Source: Selenomonadales bacterium (GTDB lineage: Bacteria > Bacillota > Negativicutes > Selenomonadales > Selenomonadaceae). From it: a stretch of DNA of 64,000 nucleotides. The notes under the pieces were generated by a model. That model did no database searches, was not told the origin of the DNA, and saw only the letters and a program-made list of their open reading frames with translations. Below, in pieces: positions 39,360 to 48,947 of the stretch. How positions within the stretch are numbered: position 1 is the first letter of the stretch; each line of letters starts with the position of its first letter. The stretch spans positions 1 to 64,000 of the forward strand of contig CAAGHH010000024.1 of assembly GCA_900769615.1 (NCBI GenBank), read 5' to 3'. The translations under genes and the position numbers were made by a program.

Positions 39360-40021
39360 TTTGCGTCCCCACTTTCTAATATCTTGCGCAGTTCAGTAAC
39401 CATAGTATTGATGCGCTCAAACTTCATTTTGAAGCTCACTCGGTTTACAATAAGTCTAGCGGTAGCATCTTGAATTGCGACGATTTCTTCTAAGTCATTT
39501 TCACGCAGCGTTGTGCCAGTTTCAACAATATCAACGATACTCTCTGAAAGACCAACAATTGGTCCTAACTCAATTGAGCCATTGAGTTTAATGTATTCCA
39601 TCTGCATACCATGTTTATTGAAAAATGCTTCCGCAATATGCGGGAATTTAGTAGCTACTCGCGTATGATTATAATCAGTTAATTTCGCTCTTTTTTCAGC
39701 CTTAGGCACTGCCATCATCAGATGACAACGCCCAAAGCCGAGATCTAACAGCTCATAAACGTCTTTGCCTGATTCAAGCAAAACATCCTTGCCGATAACA
39801 CCTATATCAGCTGCACCATATTCAACATACGTTGGTACATCAGCTGTCTTAGATACAATAAATTTTATTTTTTTTGCTTCGTTGGTTATAACCAATTTGC
39901 GCGATTTATCTGACAGACCTTCCGCTGAATAACCTATTTTAGCCAAAAGGTCCGCAGAAAGACCAAATAATTTGCCTTTAGGCAAAGCAATAGTCAAGTA
40001 ATCCATTTGATTTGATTGCAT
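39356..40021 (-). CDS. hisG: ATP phosphoribosyltransferase catalytic subunit, short form
   Basis: The 221-residue protein lacks the C-terminal ACT-like domain of long HisG. Visible features are YLTIALPKGKLFGLSADLLA, KFIVSKTADVPTYVEYGAAD, and the PRPP-binding DIVETGTTLRENDLEEI. The short form needs HisZ for activity and feedback, and hisZ is present two genes upstream. AGGAGG is 5 nt before ATG 40021; ATG 40006 (MDYLTIALPKGK) is also possible. Confidence 0.95.
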   Translation of the reverse strand: MQSNQMDYLTIALPKGKLFGLSADLLAKIGYSAEGLSDKSRKLVITNEAKKIKFIVSKTADVPTYVEYGAADIGVIGKDVLLESGKDVYELLDLGFGRCHLMMAVPKAEKRAKLTDYNHTRVATKFPHIAEAFFNKHGMQMEYIKLNGSIELGPIVGLSESIVDIVETGTTLRENDLEEIVAIQDATARLIVNRVSFKMKFERINTMVTELRKILESGDAK

Positions 40022-40103
40022 AGCAACCTCCTGTTTTATACTTTACTTAGTTAAAGTGATAACATGTAAATATATTAACATGCAATATTGTAACCGTCAA
40101 CCG

Positions 40104-40649
40104 TTAATTTAATTCATCAGCAGCCCGCAATATTTTTAGTACCACGCTATCTGCTAATTTGTTTTCAGCATCATGATGCTTGGCAATTATAAAAGCTTCG
40201 TCATCTAGTCCGATTTTACGCAGCTTAGCTGCCCCAATTGCCGGGTGCTGATAGTAAACAAAAAGAGCGTGACCTGGACGCTGCCAAATATATTTAGCTG
40301 ATGGCAATTGAAGTTTTCTTGTTATTTGTGGAAAGCTATGCACCATAAGTACTGTAAAAACCTTGCCCCAGATATCAAGATCGCCACGTACTCTGCCAAC
40401 ATCATGCAGCAAAGCACACCGAATTAATATGGGTTTTAATGACTCTTTATCAGCAGCTGTTATATCATACTCTTGCAAAAGCTTTAACGCTGTTTTTGCT
40501 ACATTTATAGCATGATACTGATCTACTTCATGCATAGCATAAAAAAGCTCTTGCGCCGCAGGCGAAAGTTTTTCCGCAAGCCAAACTTTATCAGCATCTG
40601 TTACCTTTGCTGTTATAGCTCGATAAAACTGTTTTAAGCGCTTAATCAT
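40104..40649 (-). CDS. HD-domain phosphohydrolase within the his operon
   Basis: The 181-residue protein has an HD domain with CALLHDVGRVRGDLDI (HD motif about residues 78-85), MHEVDQYHAINVAKTALKLL, YYQHPAIGAAKLRKIGL and AKHHDAENKLADS. These are the metal-binding residues of HD hydrolases, which cleave phosphoester bonds in nucleotides and other compounds. It sits between hisZ and hisG and starts at the overlap with the hisZ stop. No histidinol-phosphatase is otherwise visible in the operon. Whether it fills that role is inference. Confidence 0.6.
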   Translation of the reverse strand: MIKRLKQFYRAITAKVTDADKVWLAEKLSPAAQELFYAMHEVDQYHAINVAKTALKLLQEYDITAADKESLKPILIRCALLHDVGRVRGDLDIWGKVFTVLMVHSFPQITRKLQLPSAKYIWQRPGHALFVYYQHPAIGAAKLRKIGLDDEAFIIAKHHDAENKLADSVVLKILRAADELN

Positions 40650-41833
40650 GCTAGATAAATAAGTTCACGGTAACCCTTAGCTGCTTGCATTTCGCAAGCA
40701 GCAGCTTCGCTTTGCGCCTGCAAGGCCAGTTCTACTGTCTTATCCTGCTGACGCAATTCCAAAGCTTTCCTGATGGCAATTTCAGCTTTGCCTTGCGCAT
40801 AGCCAATATAAACATCTTTGGACTTATCAGCTGGTTCAATACCCTGCCGCTCTAATGCTAGCAAAATTCGCTCAATACCCATAGCAAAGCCAGTTGCCGG
40901 ACAAGCACTGCCAAAATCAGCTAGCAGATGATCATAGCGTCCACCGCCACACAATGGATAGCCAAGCACTGCCGTATACGCTTCAAAAACCATGCCTGTA
41001 TAATAATTAAAATCACGAATAATACCAAGATCAAATTGTACGTATTTATCAACACCATAGGCTTGGAGCAACCGATATATTTCCGAAAGATTGTCTAGTG
41101 CCCGTCGGCTTTGTTCATTTAAAGCTAAATTATACGCGCTTTTTAACAGCTCAGCTCCACCATTTAATAACGGCAACTGTTTCAATACAGCTTTGGCACT
41201 GCTGGGCAAATTCAAGGCATTTACCACGTTAGTCAATTTTACTAAGTTGCGGTTCTCCATTGCCGTGCGCAGTTCAGCCTTAACTGCCTCAGTCAGATTA
41301 TATTGTTCCATAACTCCATTTAAAAATTCTACCTGACCTAAGCAGAGCTTAAAATCCTTTAGCCCCGTGCGCAGTAAGCCTTCTATCGCCAAAGCAATTA
41401 TCTCAGCATCAGCTGCCGGACTAGTGCTGCCCATAAGTTCCGCTCCAGCCTGATTAAATTCACATTGGCGCCCAGCCTGTGTCTGTTCATAACGAAAAAC
41501 CGTGCTGATATAAGATAGTTTCATCGGCAGCGGACTATCTTGTAAACGACTGCTAACTACCCGGGCAATCGGTGTAGTCATCTCATGACGAAGTGCTAAG
41601 GTCCGGTTATCCTTATCAAAAAGCTTGAAAAGATGCGGTTCTAAGCTATGACTGCTGCCTAACGTTAAATTATCAAGATACTCTATCGTTGGTGTTACGA
41701 CTTCATCATAGCCCCATTCCGTAAACATATTAGCCAGCTTAGTTTCGACGGTACGCTTGCCCGCAGTTTCATTTGGCAAAAAATCACGAGTACCATAAGG
41801 TATTTCCAATACATTTTTGCTGTTTTCCATCAT
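40646..41833 (-). CDS. hisZ: ATP phosphoribosyltransferase regulatory subunit
   Basis: The 395-residue protein is a histidyl-tRNA synthetase paralogue: IPYGTRDFLPNETAGKRTVE, DEVVTPTIEYLDNLTLG, LALRHEMTTPIARVVSSRLQ, FRYEQTQAGRQCEFNQAGAE, YYTGMVFEAYTAVLGYPLCG and the GGGRYDHLLADFGSACPATG end. It has no C-terminal anticodon-binding domain typical of HisS. It pairs with the short HisG as the feedback-sensing subunit. It overlaps yerC and the HD gene. Confidence 0.93.
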   Translation of the reverse strand: MMENSKNVLEIPYGTRDFLPNETAGKRTVETKLANMFTEWGYDEVVTPTIEYLDNLTLGSSHSLEPHLFKLFDKDNRTLALRHEMTTPIARVVSSRLQDSPLPMKLSYISTVFRYEQTQAGRQCEFNQAGAELMGSTSPAADAEIIALAIEGLLRTGLKDFKLCLGQVEFLNGVMEQYNLTEAVKAELRTAMENRNLVKLTNVVNALNLPSSAKAVLKQLPLLNGGAELLKSAYNLALNEQSRRALDNLSEIYRLLQAYGVDKYVQFDLGIIRDFNYYTGMVFEAYTAVLGYPLCGGGRYDHLLADFGSACPATGFAMGIERILLALERQGIEPADKSKDVYIGYAQGKAEIAIRKALELRQQDKTVELALQAQSEAAACEMQAAKGYRELIYLA

Positions 41834-42147
41834 TTGCTAACTCCCTTGCTCTTTTCATCTTGTGACAATCTGTCAAGAACTATCTTATAACCATCAGCAC
41901 CATAATTAAGACAACGCTTAACGCGGCTTATGGTAGCAGTGCTGGCTCCAGTAAATTCTACTATCTCATCGTAGGTATGACCAGTTTGCAACATTCTCGC
42001 CACTTCTAAGCGTTGTGACATGGATTTTAATTCACTAATAGTGCATATATCCTCAAAAAACTGATAGCATTCCTCAACGCTATTCAAGGACAAAACTGCC
42101 TTGCAAAGTTGTGTATTCAAGTCATCCTTAAGTTTTGGATTGACCAT
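41830..42147 (-). CDS. yerC: TrpR-like YerC/YecD-family regulator, first gene of his operon
   Basis: The 105-residue product has the TrpR-like fold: LNSVEECYQFFEDICTISEL, KSMSQRLEVARMLQTGHTYD, EIVEFTGASTATISRVKRCL. The last part is the helix-turn-helix. GGGAGG is before the ATG. From general knowledge, YerC-type proteins in several Firmicutes regulate histidine biosynthesis (called HisR). Its place as the first gene of the operon agrees with that. The stop overlaps hisZ, so regulator and enzymes are co-translated. Confidence 0.85.
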   Translation of the reverse strand: MVNPKLKDDLNTQLCKAVLSLNSVEECYQFFEDICTISELKSMSQRLEVARMLQTGHTYDEIVEFTGASTATISRVKRCLNYGADGYKIVLDRLSQDEKSKGVSK

Positions 42148-42220
42148 TTGCTATTGCCTCCCATTTATAAAAATTATTTTCTTTTCGTCTTTATTACTTT
42201 AGTTTGTGAAATTAATTGAC

Positions 42221-42226
42221 ATTATA
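42221..42226 (-). promoter_or_regulatory. -10 element of the his operon promoter
   Basis: TATAAT on the minus strand (42226-42221) lies about 75 bases upstream of yerC. No good -35 is visible, and the weak match may reflect activator or repressor control. No T-box or histidine-rich leader peptide is seen in the short leader. Confidence 0.4.
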
Positions 42227-42239
42227 CCACATGATTTAC

Positions 42240-42290
42240 AAAAAGAAAAGTCCTTCAAGACATAATCGCACTTAAAGGACTTTTCTTTAT
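42240..42290 (-). terminator. Terminator of the HlyD-like gene
   Basis: On the minus strand AAAAGTCCTT pairs with AAGGACTTTT (arms 42275-42284 and 42246-42255) followed by TTTTCTTTTTG. It ends the upstream transcript just before the his promoter. Confidence 0.7.
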
Positions 42291-42305
42291 TTTACAATTG
42301 GACAA

Positions 42306-43544
42306 TTAGTCATTCAGGGCAAACTTTACCGTCGCACTCATACCTGATTTTATATCAGTTGACATATCAGCTGGCAATGATATCCGCACAATAAGATAAC
42401 CGTCTGGCACCGCATCAGTAGAATCAGCCTTGACTTTGCTGTTACTAACCGCATTTTCACTGCTGTTATTATCGCTGCTATTTTTGTCACTGTCAGTAGT
42501 ATCTGCTGCATTATCATTGTTAGTATTATTATCACTAATATTGCTATCGCTATCATCTTTTTTAACTGTCGGATCAATTATATCTTGAACTGAACCTTGA
42601 AGTTTTTTTCCAGCAATCGTATAGTTGACAAATTGTCCCAGTCGTATTTTGGTTGCCTGAGCTGCAGTAACCTTAGCTTCGAGCCACATATTATCGGCAG
42701 CTTCAATGCTGGCTACCTGCTGATTAGCCTTGACATTGGTGCCTTCGGCAATATCATCAGCCAAAACTACTGTCCCCGCACTAGTAGCTACAATCTCAGT
42801 TGCCTGCTGATCTTCTTTAGCATTAGCTAAGGCAGCCTCAGCTTGTTTTACTTGCAGCTCTGCTTGCTGAATAAGTTTAGGATCAGCTGGCTGGGTTGTA
42901 ATATTAGGTGTGCTCGGTAGAGTCTGCGTTGCAGCTGGCGCTGTGCTGGCTGCTGCCTTAGCTGACGCATAGTCAGCCGCTGCTTCATCACGTTTTACGG
43001 CACTTATTGCGCCCATACTATATAGCTCATTCATGCGCTGAAGTCTTGAAGCTGCCTCAGCTAACCGCTGCTGTGCACCATAATCAACGCTCGGCGTTGC
43101 AGCTGGTGCTGCTGGTGCAGTAACAGCTGTAGTCATGCCCTTTTTTAACTGTTCCAAAGTTTTTTTGTTAAGCTCAACATTTTGTTCAAGCTGCGCAATT
43201 TGCTCATCAGTTATACTAGGCGTAATTTTTGCGATAACATCACCAGCTTCAACATGATCACCGGCTTGCACAACTAATTCGGTGATAGTACCATCTGCTT
43301 TGGATTTTATAGCAACATCATTGCTTACTACCTTAGCATCATAAACTGTCATATTATTGTTAAGGTGCTGATACCAATAAATACCGCCACCAGCAATAAC
43401 TGCCAATATTATAAGCCCCAATAGTCCAAAACGAATTATATTTTTTACCTTCTTCGTTAGATCGACTTCACTAGCGGCTTTGTTGGCTTTAGCGATTTTG
43501 TCATCAACTGTTTTTTCTTTTTTGTTATTCTCGTTTTCTGCCAA
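42306..43544 (-). CDS. HlyD/EmrA-type periplasmic adaptor with an Asn/Asp-rich insertion
   Basis: The start is TTG 43544 with AAGGAGGG 8 nt upstream; the product is 412 residues. It has one N-terminal membrane helix (IIRFGLLGLIILAVIAGGGI) and a lipoyl half-motif (VSNDVAIKSKADGTITELVV, GDHVEAGDVIAKI). A coiled-coil hairpin follows over about 100-245, with alanine/proline-rich parts, then the second lipoyl half (VATSAGTVVLADDIAEGTNV). Residues about 320-375 form a low-complexity tract of N, D and S (DSDSNISDNNTNNDNAADTT). Such adaptors link inner-membrane pumps to an outer-membrane channel. No pump gene is adjacent. Confidence 0.78.
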   Translation of the reverse strand: MAENENNKKEKTVDDKIAKANKAASEVDLTKKVKNIIRFGLLGLIILAVIAGGGIYWYQHLNNNMTVYDAKVVSNDVAIKSKADGTITELVVQAGDHVEAGDVIAKITPSITDEQIAQLEQNVELNKKTLEQLKKGMTTAVTAPAAPAATPSVDYGAQQRLAEAASRLQRMNELYSMGAISAVKRDEAAADYASAKAAASTAPAATQTLPSTPNITTQPADPKLIQQAELQVKQAEAALANAKEDQQATEIVATSAGTVVLADDIAEGTNVKANQQVASIEAADNMWLEAKVTAAQATKIRLGQFVNYTIAGKKLQGSVQDIIDPTVKKDDSDSNISDNNTNNDNAADTTDSDKNSSDNNSSENAVSNSKVKADSTDAVPDGYLIVRISLPADMSTDIKSGMSATVKFALND

Positions 43545-43585
43545 AATCAGAACCCTCCTTAAGAAAAATTTAATAAAGCTGCTAT

Positions 43586-43621
43586 AGAGAAAACTCCCTC
43601 TTTATAGAGGGAGTTTTCTCT
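43586..43621 (-). terminator. alaS terminator
   Basis: A perfect 16-bp stem, AGAGAAAACTCCCTCT to AGAGGGAGTTTTCTCT (43586-43601 and 43606-43621), lies after the alaS stop. Confidence 0.75.
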
Positions 43622-43642
43622 TAGCTATCGCTATTATAACAA

Positions 43643-46270
43643 TCAGCCTAATTGCTCTTTTATGACCTTAACTGCTTCATCAAATGCTTTCGGCATAGCT
43701 TCAGCATCTTTACCGCCAGCTTGCGCCATATCCGGACGACCACCGCCGCCACCACCTACAGCCTTAGCTGCTTCTTTTATAATCTTTCCGGCATGGATAC
43801 CTTGCTTGCAAGCCTCTTTCGACGCCTTAACCACAATATTAACCTTGCCATCATTAGCACAAGCAAGTACCACTACGCTAGGCTCATTCATTTTGCTGCT
43901 AGTTAAATCCGCTACCTCACGCAGTTCATCCATGCTATTAGCGCTAGTCTTGCCCATGATAACATTTACGCCACTAATAATCTGCATTCCCGCAACCAAT
44001 TTAGCTGCATCTGCTTTTTCCCGCATGGCAGCAACTTCAGCTAGCTTATCCTGCATAACCTTCATATCTGCCTGTAATTTTTCAACTGCAGTTACAACGT
44101 CATCCGGTTTAGCCTTGAGCTTAGCTGCCAATTCGTTTAAAGTTGCCAATTTATCATTAGCATAATCAAGCGCAGCCTTACCGGTAATAGCTTCAATACG
44201 GCGAACACCCGAAGCAACACCAGATTCAGCTATAATCTTAAACATGCCAATCTGACCGACATTTTTAACATGGGAACCGGCACAAAGCTCCATTGAGAAA
44301 CCAGGAACTTTTACTACCCGGACAATATCACCATATTTTTCGGAGAAGAGCGCCATTGCACCAGCTTTTTTAGCATCGTCAATACTCATATGGGAAATTT
44401 CCACATCGGTACCCTTGAGGATTTCTTCATTGACTAAAGCTTCTACATCCGCTAACTGCTGAGCAGTAACTGGCTCAAAGTTAGTAAAGTCAAAACGCAA
44501 ACGATCCGGTGTTACTGAAGAACCTGCCTGATTTACCTGAGCGCCAACAACCTGTTTTAAAGCAGCCTGCAGCAAATGCGTTGCGGTATGATTGCGAGCC
44601 GAAGCCAGCTTCTTGACCTTATCGACCTTAATCTCAACCTCATCACCGACTTTCAGCTGACCTTCTTCAACATAAGCCACATGATAAACCGTACCATCCG
44701 GCAGCTTTTTAGCATTAACTGCTTTTACATGTCCAAACCCGCTTACCAGCCAGCCTTCATCGCCGACCTGTCCGCCACCTTCAGCATAGAACGGCGTCTT
44801 ATCGAGGATAATCCCCGCCTCTTCACCATCATGAATCTCATCAACCAGTTTGCCATCCTGCCAAATAGCTACTACCTTTGCTGCTGTTGCCTCAGGATCT
44901 ACCGTTAATTTGCTGACATCAATAGCTGAAAGATCTGGCACTGCTACACGGGTATTTTCAGCACGAGCATTACGAGCTCGCGTCCGCTGCTCATCCATAG
45001 CTTTTTCGAAGCCGTCTTTGTCTAATTCCAAGCCATTTTCATGCAGGATTTCCTCCGTAAGCTCCCACGGGAAACCAAACGTATCGTAAAGCTTGAATAC
45101 TACCGTACCAGCTAATGATTTCTGGCCAGCAGTCTGTACCTTTTTAATCTCAGCATTTAAAAGCTCCATACCCTGATTCAAGGTAGCTGCAAAACGGTCT
45201 TCTTCAATGCTTATTACCTTTTTGATATAATCAGCTTTGTTAACCAGTTCCTCAAAGTCACGGGCATCGCGATAAATATTGACAGCAGCATCAACCGCAC
45301 CCTCAAGGAATTTGCCAGTTATACCCAGCATCCGGCCATGACGGATAGCCCGGCGCAAGATACGGCGAAGTACATAGCCACGACCTTCATTCGATGGTAA
45401 AATACCATCCATAATCATGATAGCCATCGAACGAGCATGGTCAGCAATAACCTTCAAGGATACATCTGTATCAGCGTCCTTGCCATACTCAACATTTGCT
45501 ACCTTAGCAGCATATTCGATGATCGGATACAACAAATCTGTTTCAAAATTCGTCTTTTTATTCTGTACAACCGAAGCTAAACGCTCTAAGCCACAGCCCG
45601 TATCAATATTTTTATGGGCCAGGTTTTTGTACGAACCATCTTCTTGACGATCATATTGCGTAAATACAAGATTCCAAATCTCAAGATAACGATCACAATC
45701 ACAGCCAACTGCGCAATCCGGCGAACCGCAGCCACGTTCTTCACCAAGATCAATGTAAATCTCTGAATCCGGACCGCAAGGACCTGGTCCGATTTCCCAG
45801 AAATTATCGTCTAATTTTACGATATGATCTGCGGGAAAGCCTGGCTGAGATTTCCAAATTTCAATAGCTTCCTCATCGTCAGGATAAACTGTAACCCAAA
45901 GCTTGTCTTTTGGCAATTCGATAACCTCAGTCAAAAATTCCCAAGCCCAAGGAATAGCTTCACCTTTGAAGTAATCACCAAATGAGAAGTTGCCAAGCAT
46001 CTCAAAGAATGTCTGATGACGGGCTGTACGGCCAACGTTTTCGATATCACCAGTACGTACACAGCGCTGACTGGTCGTAACCCGCGTGCGAGGCGGTTTC
46101 ATCTTGCCCGTAAAAAACGGCTTTAATGGTGCCATACCAGCACCAATTAAAAGCAGTGTCGGATCATCCTTAGGAATAAGCGAAAAGCTTGGCATACGCA
46201 GATGCCCTTTTTTCTCGGAAAAGAACTGCAAATAAGCTTCACGCAGTTCGTTACCACTCATATACTTCAA
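43643..46270 (-). CDS. alaS: Alanyl-tRNA synthetase
   Basis: The 875-residue enzyme has the class II core (PSFSLIPKDDPTLLLIGAGM, KCVRTGD-like SQRCVRTGDIENVGRTARHQ, TFFEMLGNFSFGDYFK), and C-terminal editing histidines and cysteine (ASARNHTATHLLQAALKQVV, MELCAGSHVKNVGQIGMF). The GGGGGGRPDMAQAGGKD end belongs to the C-Ala domain. It charges tRNA-Ala and hydrolyses mischarged Ser-tRNA-Ala. The start may be TTG 46270 (GGGGGT upstream at 9 nt) or ATG 46261; no T-box riboswitch is seen in the short upstream region. Confidence 0.97.
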   Translation of the reverse strand: MKYMSGNELREAYLQFFSEKKGHLRMPSFSLIPKDDPTLLLIGAGMAPLKPFFTGKMKPPRTRVTTSQRCVRTGDIENVGRTARHQTFFEMLGNFSFGDYFKGEAIPWAWEFLTEVIELPKDKLWVTVYPDDEEAIEIWKSQPGFPADHIVKLDDNFWEIGPGPCGPDSEIYIDLGEERGCGSPDCAVGCDCDRYLEIWNLVFTQYDRQEDGSYKNLAHKNIDTGCGLERLASVVQNKKTNFETDLLYPIIEYAAKVANVEYGKDADTDVSLKVIADHARSMAIMIMDGILPSNEGRGYVLRRILRRAIRHGRMLGITGKFLEGAVDAAVNIYRDARDFEELVNKADYIKKVISIEEDRFAATLNQGMELLNAEIKKVQTAGQKSLAGTVVFKLYDTFGFPWELTEEILHENGLELDKDGFEKAMDEQRTRARNARAENTRVAVPDLSAIDVSKLTVDPEATAAKVVAIWQDGKLVDEIHDGEEAGIILDKTPFYAEGGGQVGDEGWLVSGFGHVKAVNAKKLPDGTVYHVAYVEEGQLKVGDEVEIKVDKVKKLASARNHTATHLLQAALKQVVGAQVNQAGSSVTPDRLRFDFTNFEPVTAQQLADVEALVNEEILKGTDVEISHMSIDDAKKAGAMALFSEKYGDIVRVVKVPGFSMELCAGSHVKNVGQIGMFKIIAESGVASGVRRIEAITGKAALDYANDKLATLNELAAKLKAKPDDVVTAVEKLQADMKVMQDKLAEVAAMREKADAAKLVAGMQIISGVNVIMGKTSANSMDELREVADLTSSKMNEPSVVVLACANDGKVNIVVKASKEACKQGIHAGKIIKEAAKAVGGGGGGRPDMAQAGGKDAEAMPKAFDEAVKVIKEQLG

Positions 46271-46399
46271 AAAAATCTACCCCCATATAGGTATTTTGCA
46301 ACGGTAATTATTAGCCCGTTGTATTTTTATATTTCCAAGTTACGATTATAACACAAGTATCATGATTTTTTCTAGTATTTCCCAACTAAATTTACATAA

Positions 46400-48913
46400 T
46401 TACATAACTTCAGCTACACACGACTGTGCTTGTTCATTAGTCATGAGAATATCACGCGACTTGCTGCCATTGTTAGGTCCAACTATACCTAGTTCTTCCA
46501 TGATATCCATTAATCTGGCCGCCCTAGTATACCCGACCCCCAAGCGCCGCTGGACACTTGAAGTCGAAGCTTGATTGGTACTCATTATTAAATTAACCGC
46601 CTTTGGCAAAAGTTCATCTACCTTAGGCTTGCTGCTGGCATCATTTTTCGCTGCTTCTTCAGCTGCTGCCTGCTCCGTAAAGGCGACAATTTCTTCATTG
46701 GTTTTCATTTCCTGTCCCTGAGCCCTAATATAAGCTAATAATGACTCAACTTCATCATCGCTTATGAACGCCCCCTGTACACGAACTGGTTTAGACGCAC
46801 CTACCGGATAAAATAGCATATCACCTTTACCTAAAAGCTTTTCAGCGCCACTGCGATCAAGTATCGTTCGCGAATCAATTTGACTAGATACGGCAAATGA
46901 TATTCTAGACGGAATATTGGCCTTGATGATACCGGTTATAACATCAACCGATGGCCGCTGTGTAGCTAAAATCATATGAATACCAGCTGCTCGAGCTTTC
47001 TGTGCTAAACGGCAGATAGCATCCTCTACATCATGCGGTGCCACCATCATCAAATCAGCTAATTCATCGATTATAATTACGATCGCTGGCATAGTTTCGT
47101 CAGGAAATTTCTTATTGAATGTTTCCATATTGCGAACATTATTTTCCGCAAATTTACTATAACGCTTCTCCATTTCCTGTACCGACCAATTCAGTACCGA
47201 GGCAGCCTTTTTAGCATCAGTAACTACTGGCACCATTAAATGCGGTATGCCATTATAATTCGATAATTCAACCATCTTTGGATCGACTAAAATAAATTTT
47301 ACTTCATCCGGTTTCGCCTTAAACAAGACACTGGTAATAAGCGTGTTTATACATACTGACTTACCGGAACCAGTAGCACCTGCTACCAGCAAATGCGGCA
47401 TTTTAGCTAAATCAGCAAAAATAGCCGAACCGCCAATATCCATACCTAAGCCAACGGTTAATTTAGATTTAGCAGCTGCAAATTTGGGGCTTTCCAAGAC
47501 CTCCCGCAGCTGAACGCCTTCAAGCTCCCTATTTGGCACTTCGATACCAATAGCCGATTTCCCCGGGATCTGCTCTATACGCACCGAGGCTGCCGCTAGG
47601 CGCAAAGCTATATCATCAGCTAAATTAGTTATTTTGCTTACCTTTACGCCAGGAGCCGGTTCTAATTCATAACGGGTTACGGCCGGACCATGACAAGCAT
47701 TGATTATCGTTGCCTTAACCTTAAAATCAGCCAACGTTTGCTGCAGGATATGCGCATTATCAGAAATTTCCATTTCCAAAGCAGCATTCTTAGTTTTAAC
47801 TATTTTACTTAAAATATCCGTTATCTTAGGAAGTTCATAAGGTTTGGTCATAGCTTCGGTAGTCGCATTGTCAGCAGCTGTTGCCAGCTTGCCTTCATTT
47901 GCTTCTAAAATAGCCGCTGCTGGCTTTATTGGTGCTATTTCACTGTAGCTTGGCATAACAGTTCGTTTTTCCTGCATCAGTTTCGGTGAAGGTGCTGTTT
48001 TAGAAGCAGCAGTTTCTTCGGCACGACCATATTCGATGGTAAATTCAGGAAGCTTCTCCTTGGCAGGATTTTCATTTTCAGTAGTAATTTCTTTGCTATT
48101 ATCATCATTAACTTCATTTTGAACAGCAACAGCTTCACTAGTTTTTTCAGTCGAAAAATCTGTTTCATTAGCATTTGCTGTAAAATGCGGATCTTTTTCT
48201 TGATTGTAAACTGCACGCTTACGCACTTTTTCCCTAACTGTGCGGGCAACCTGTTCTTCGACTCGTTCACCAACATCAATAGCTTTTTCATACGCAACTG
48301 ACATGGCCTCACTAGCAACATTAGCAGCCGCATTAGCGCCTCTGGCTGCTGTCCGCTGAGTTTTTAAGACGCCCGTCGCTAATGACCAAGTTGTTGAAAG
48401 CAGTATCTCACCTACCACGGCTAGCACTAAAATAATAATAGCACCATCAGCCCCGAAGAACTTGCGCAAGATAAATAGGATACCCCCGCCAATTAAGCCG
48501 CCACCTTTGGGCAGACTGCTTGGCATTATCTCCGCTCCTGCTGGAATCACCAAATGATGCCAAATAGCCAGCACCGAAAAGAATAGCATTATCATGCCGA
48601 TAAATCGCAAGGAATACCCTATGCCATGATGCTTAACAATATATTGATATCCTATCAGCATAACTATTAAGGTTACTATTATTGCCCCTATTCCAAATAA
48701 ATAATGCAGTATTTTAGCAAAATAAACCCCAACGAAACCGACATTAAGCCCCCATAATCCGCAAATTGAAATTAAACCTATTGCTAAAAATACCAGCCCC
48801 ATAAGTTCATATTTGCGTTCCGGATTAGAAGCTTTGGTAGTCCTTTTAGCTTTGTTTTTGCTAACAGACGGCTTGCGACGACTGCTTCTTCGGCTCGTTG
48901 TTTGTTTGTTCAA
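46400..48913 (-). CDS. ftsK: DNA translocase FtsK/SpoIIIE
   Basis: The 837-residue protein has four N-terminal membrane helices (YELMGLVFLAIGLISICGLW onward), an acidic, proline-poor linker of about 200 residues, and a RecA-like motor. The motor has Walker A VAGATGSGKSVCINTLITSV and Walker B-type VIIIDELADLMMVAPHD. A C-terminal gamma winged helix ends it (TSSVQRRLGVGYTRAARLMD, IMEELGIVGPNNGSKSRD). It pumps chromosomes across the septum. It is the normal length for the family. It lies upstream of alaS in a region of housekeeping genes. Confidence 0.95.
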   Translation of the reverse strand: MNKQTTSRRSSRRKPSVSKNKAKRTTKASNPERKYELMGLVFLAIGLISICGLWGLNVGFVGVYFAKILHYLFGIGAIIVTLIVMLIGYQYIVKHHGIGYSLRFIGMIMLFFSVLAIWHHLVIPAGAEIMPSSLPKGGGLIGGGILFILRKFFGADGAIIILVLAVVGEILLSTTWSLATGVLKTQRTAARGANAAANVASEAMSVAYEKAIDVGERVEEQVARTVREKVRKRAVYNQEKDPHFTANANETDFSTEKTSEAVAVQNEVNDDNSKEITTENENPAKEKLPEFTIEYGRAEETAASKTAPSPKLMQEKRTVMPSYSEIAPIKPAAAILEANEGKLATAADNATTEAMTKPYELPKITDILSKIVKTKNAALEMEISDNAHILQQTLADFKVKATIINACHGPAVTRYELEPAPGVKVSKITNLADDIALRLAAASVRIEQIPGKSAIGIEVPNRELEGVQLREVLESPKFAAAKSKLTVGLGMDIGGSAIFADLAKMPHLLVAGATGSGKSVCINTLITSVLFKAKPDEVKFILVDPKMVELSNYNGIPHLMVPVVTDAKKAASVLNWSVQEMEKRYSKFAENNVRNMETFNKKFPDETMPAIVIIIDELADLMMVAPHDVEDAICRLAQKARAAGIHMILATQRPSVDVITGIIKANIPSRISFAVSSQIDSRTILDRSGAEKLLGKGDMLFYPVGASKPVRVQGAFISDDEVESLLAYIRAQGQEMKTNEEIVAFTEQAAAEEAAKNDASSKPKVDELLPKAVNLIMSTNQASTSSVQRRLGVGYTRAARLMDIMEELGIVGPNNGSKSRDILMTNEQAQSCVAEVM

Positions 48914-48947
48914 ATTATCACCTTCTTATATTTTTATTGTGCTTTAG

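Noticed and set aside
46271..46399. T-box riboswitch upstream of alaS
   Set aside because: The leader is only about 130 bases with no T-box motif or terminator pair before the start codon.
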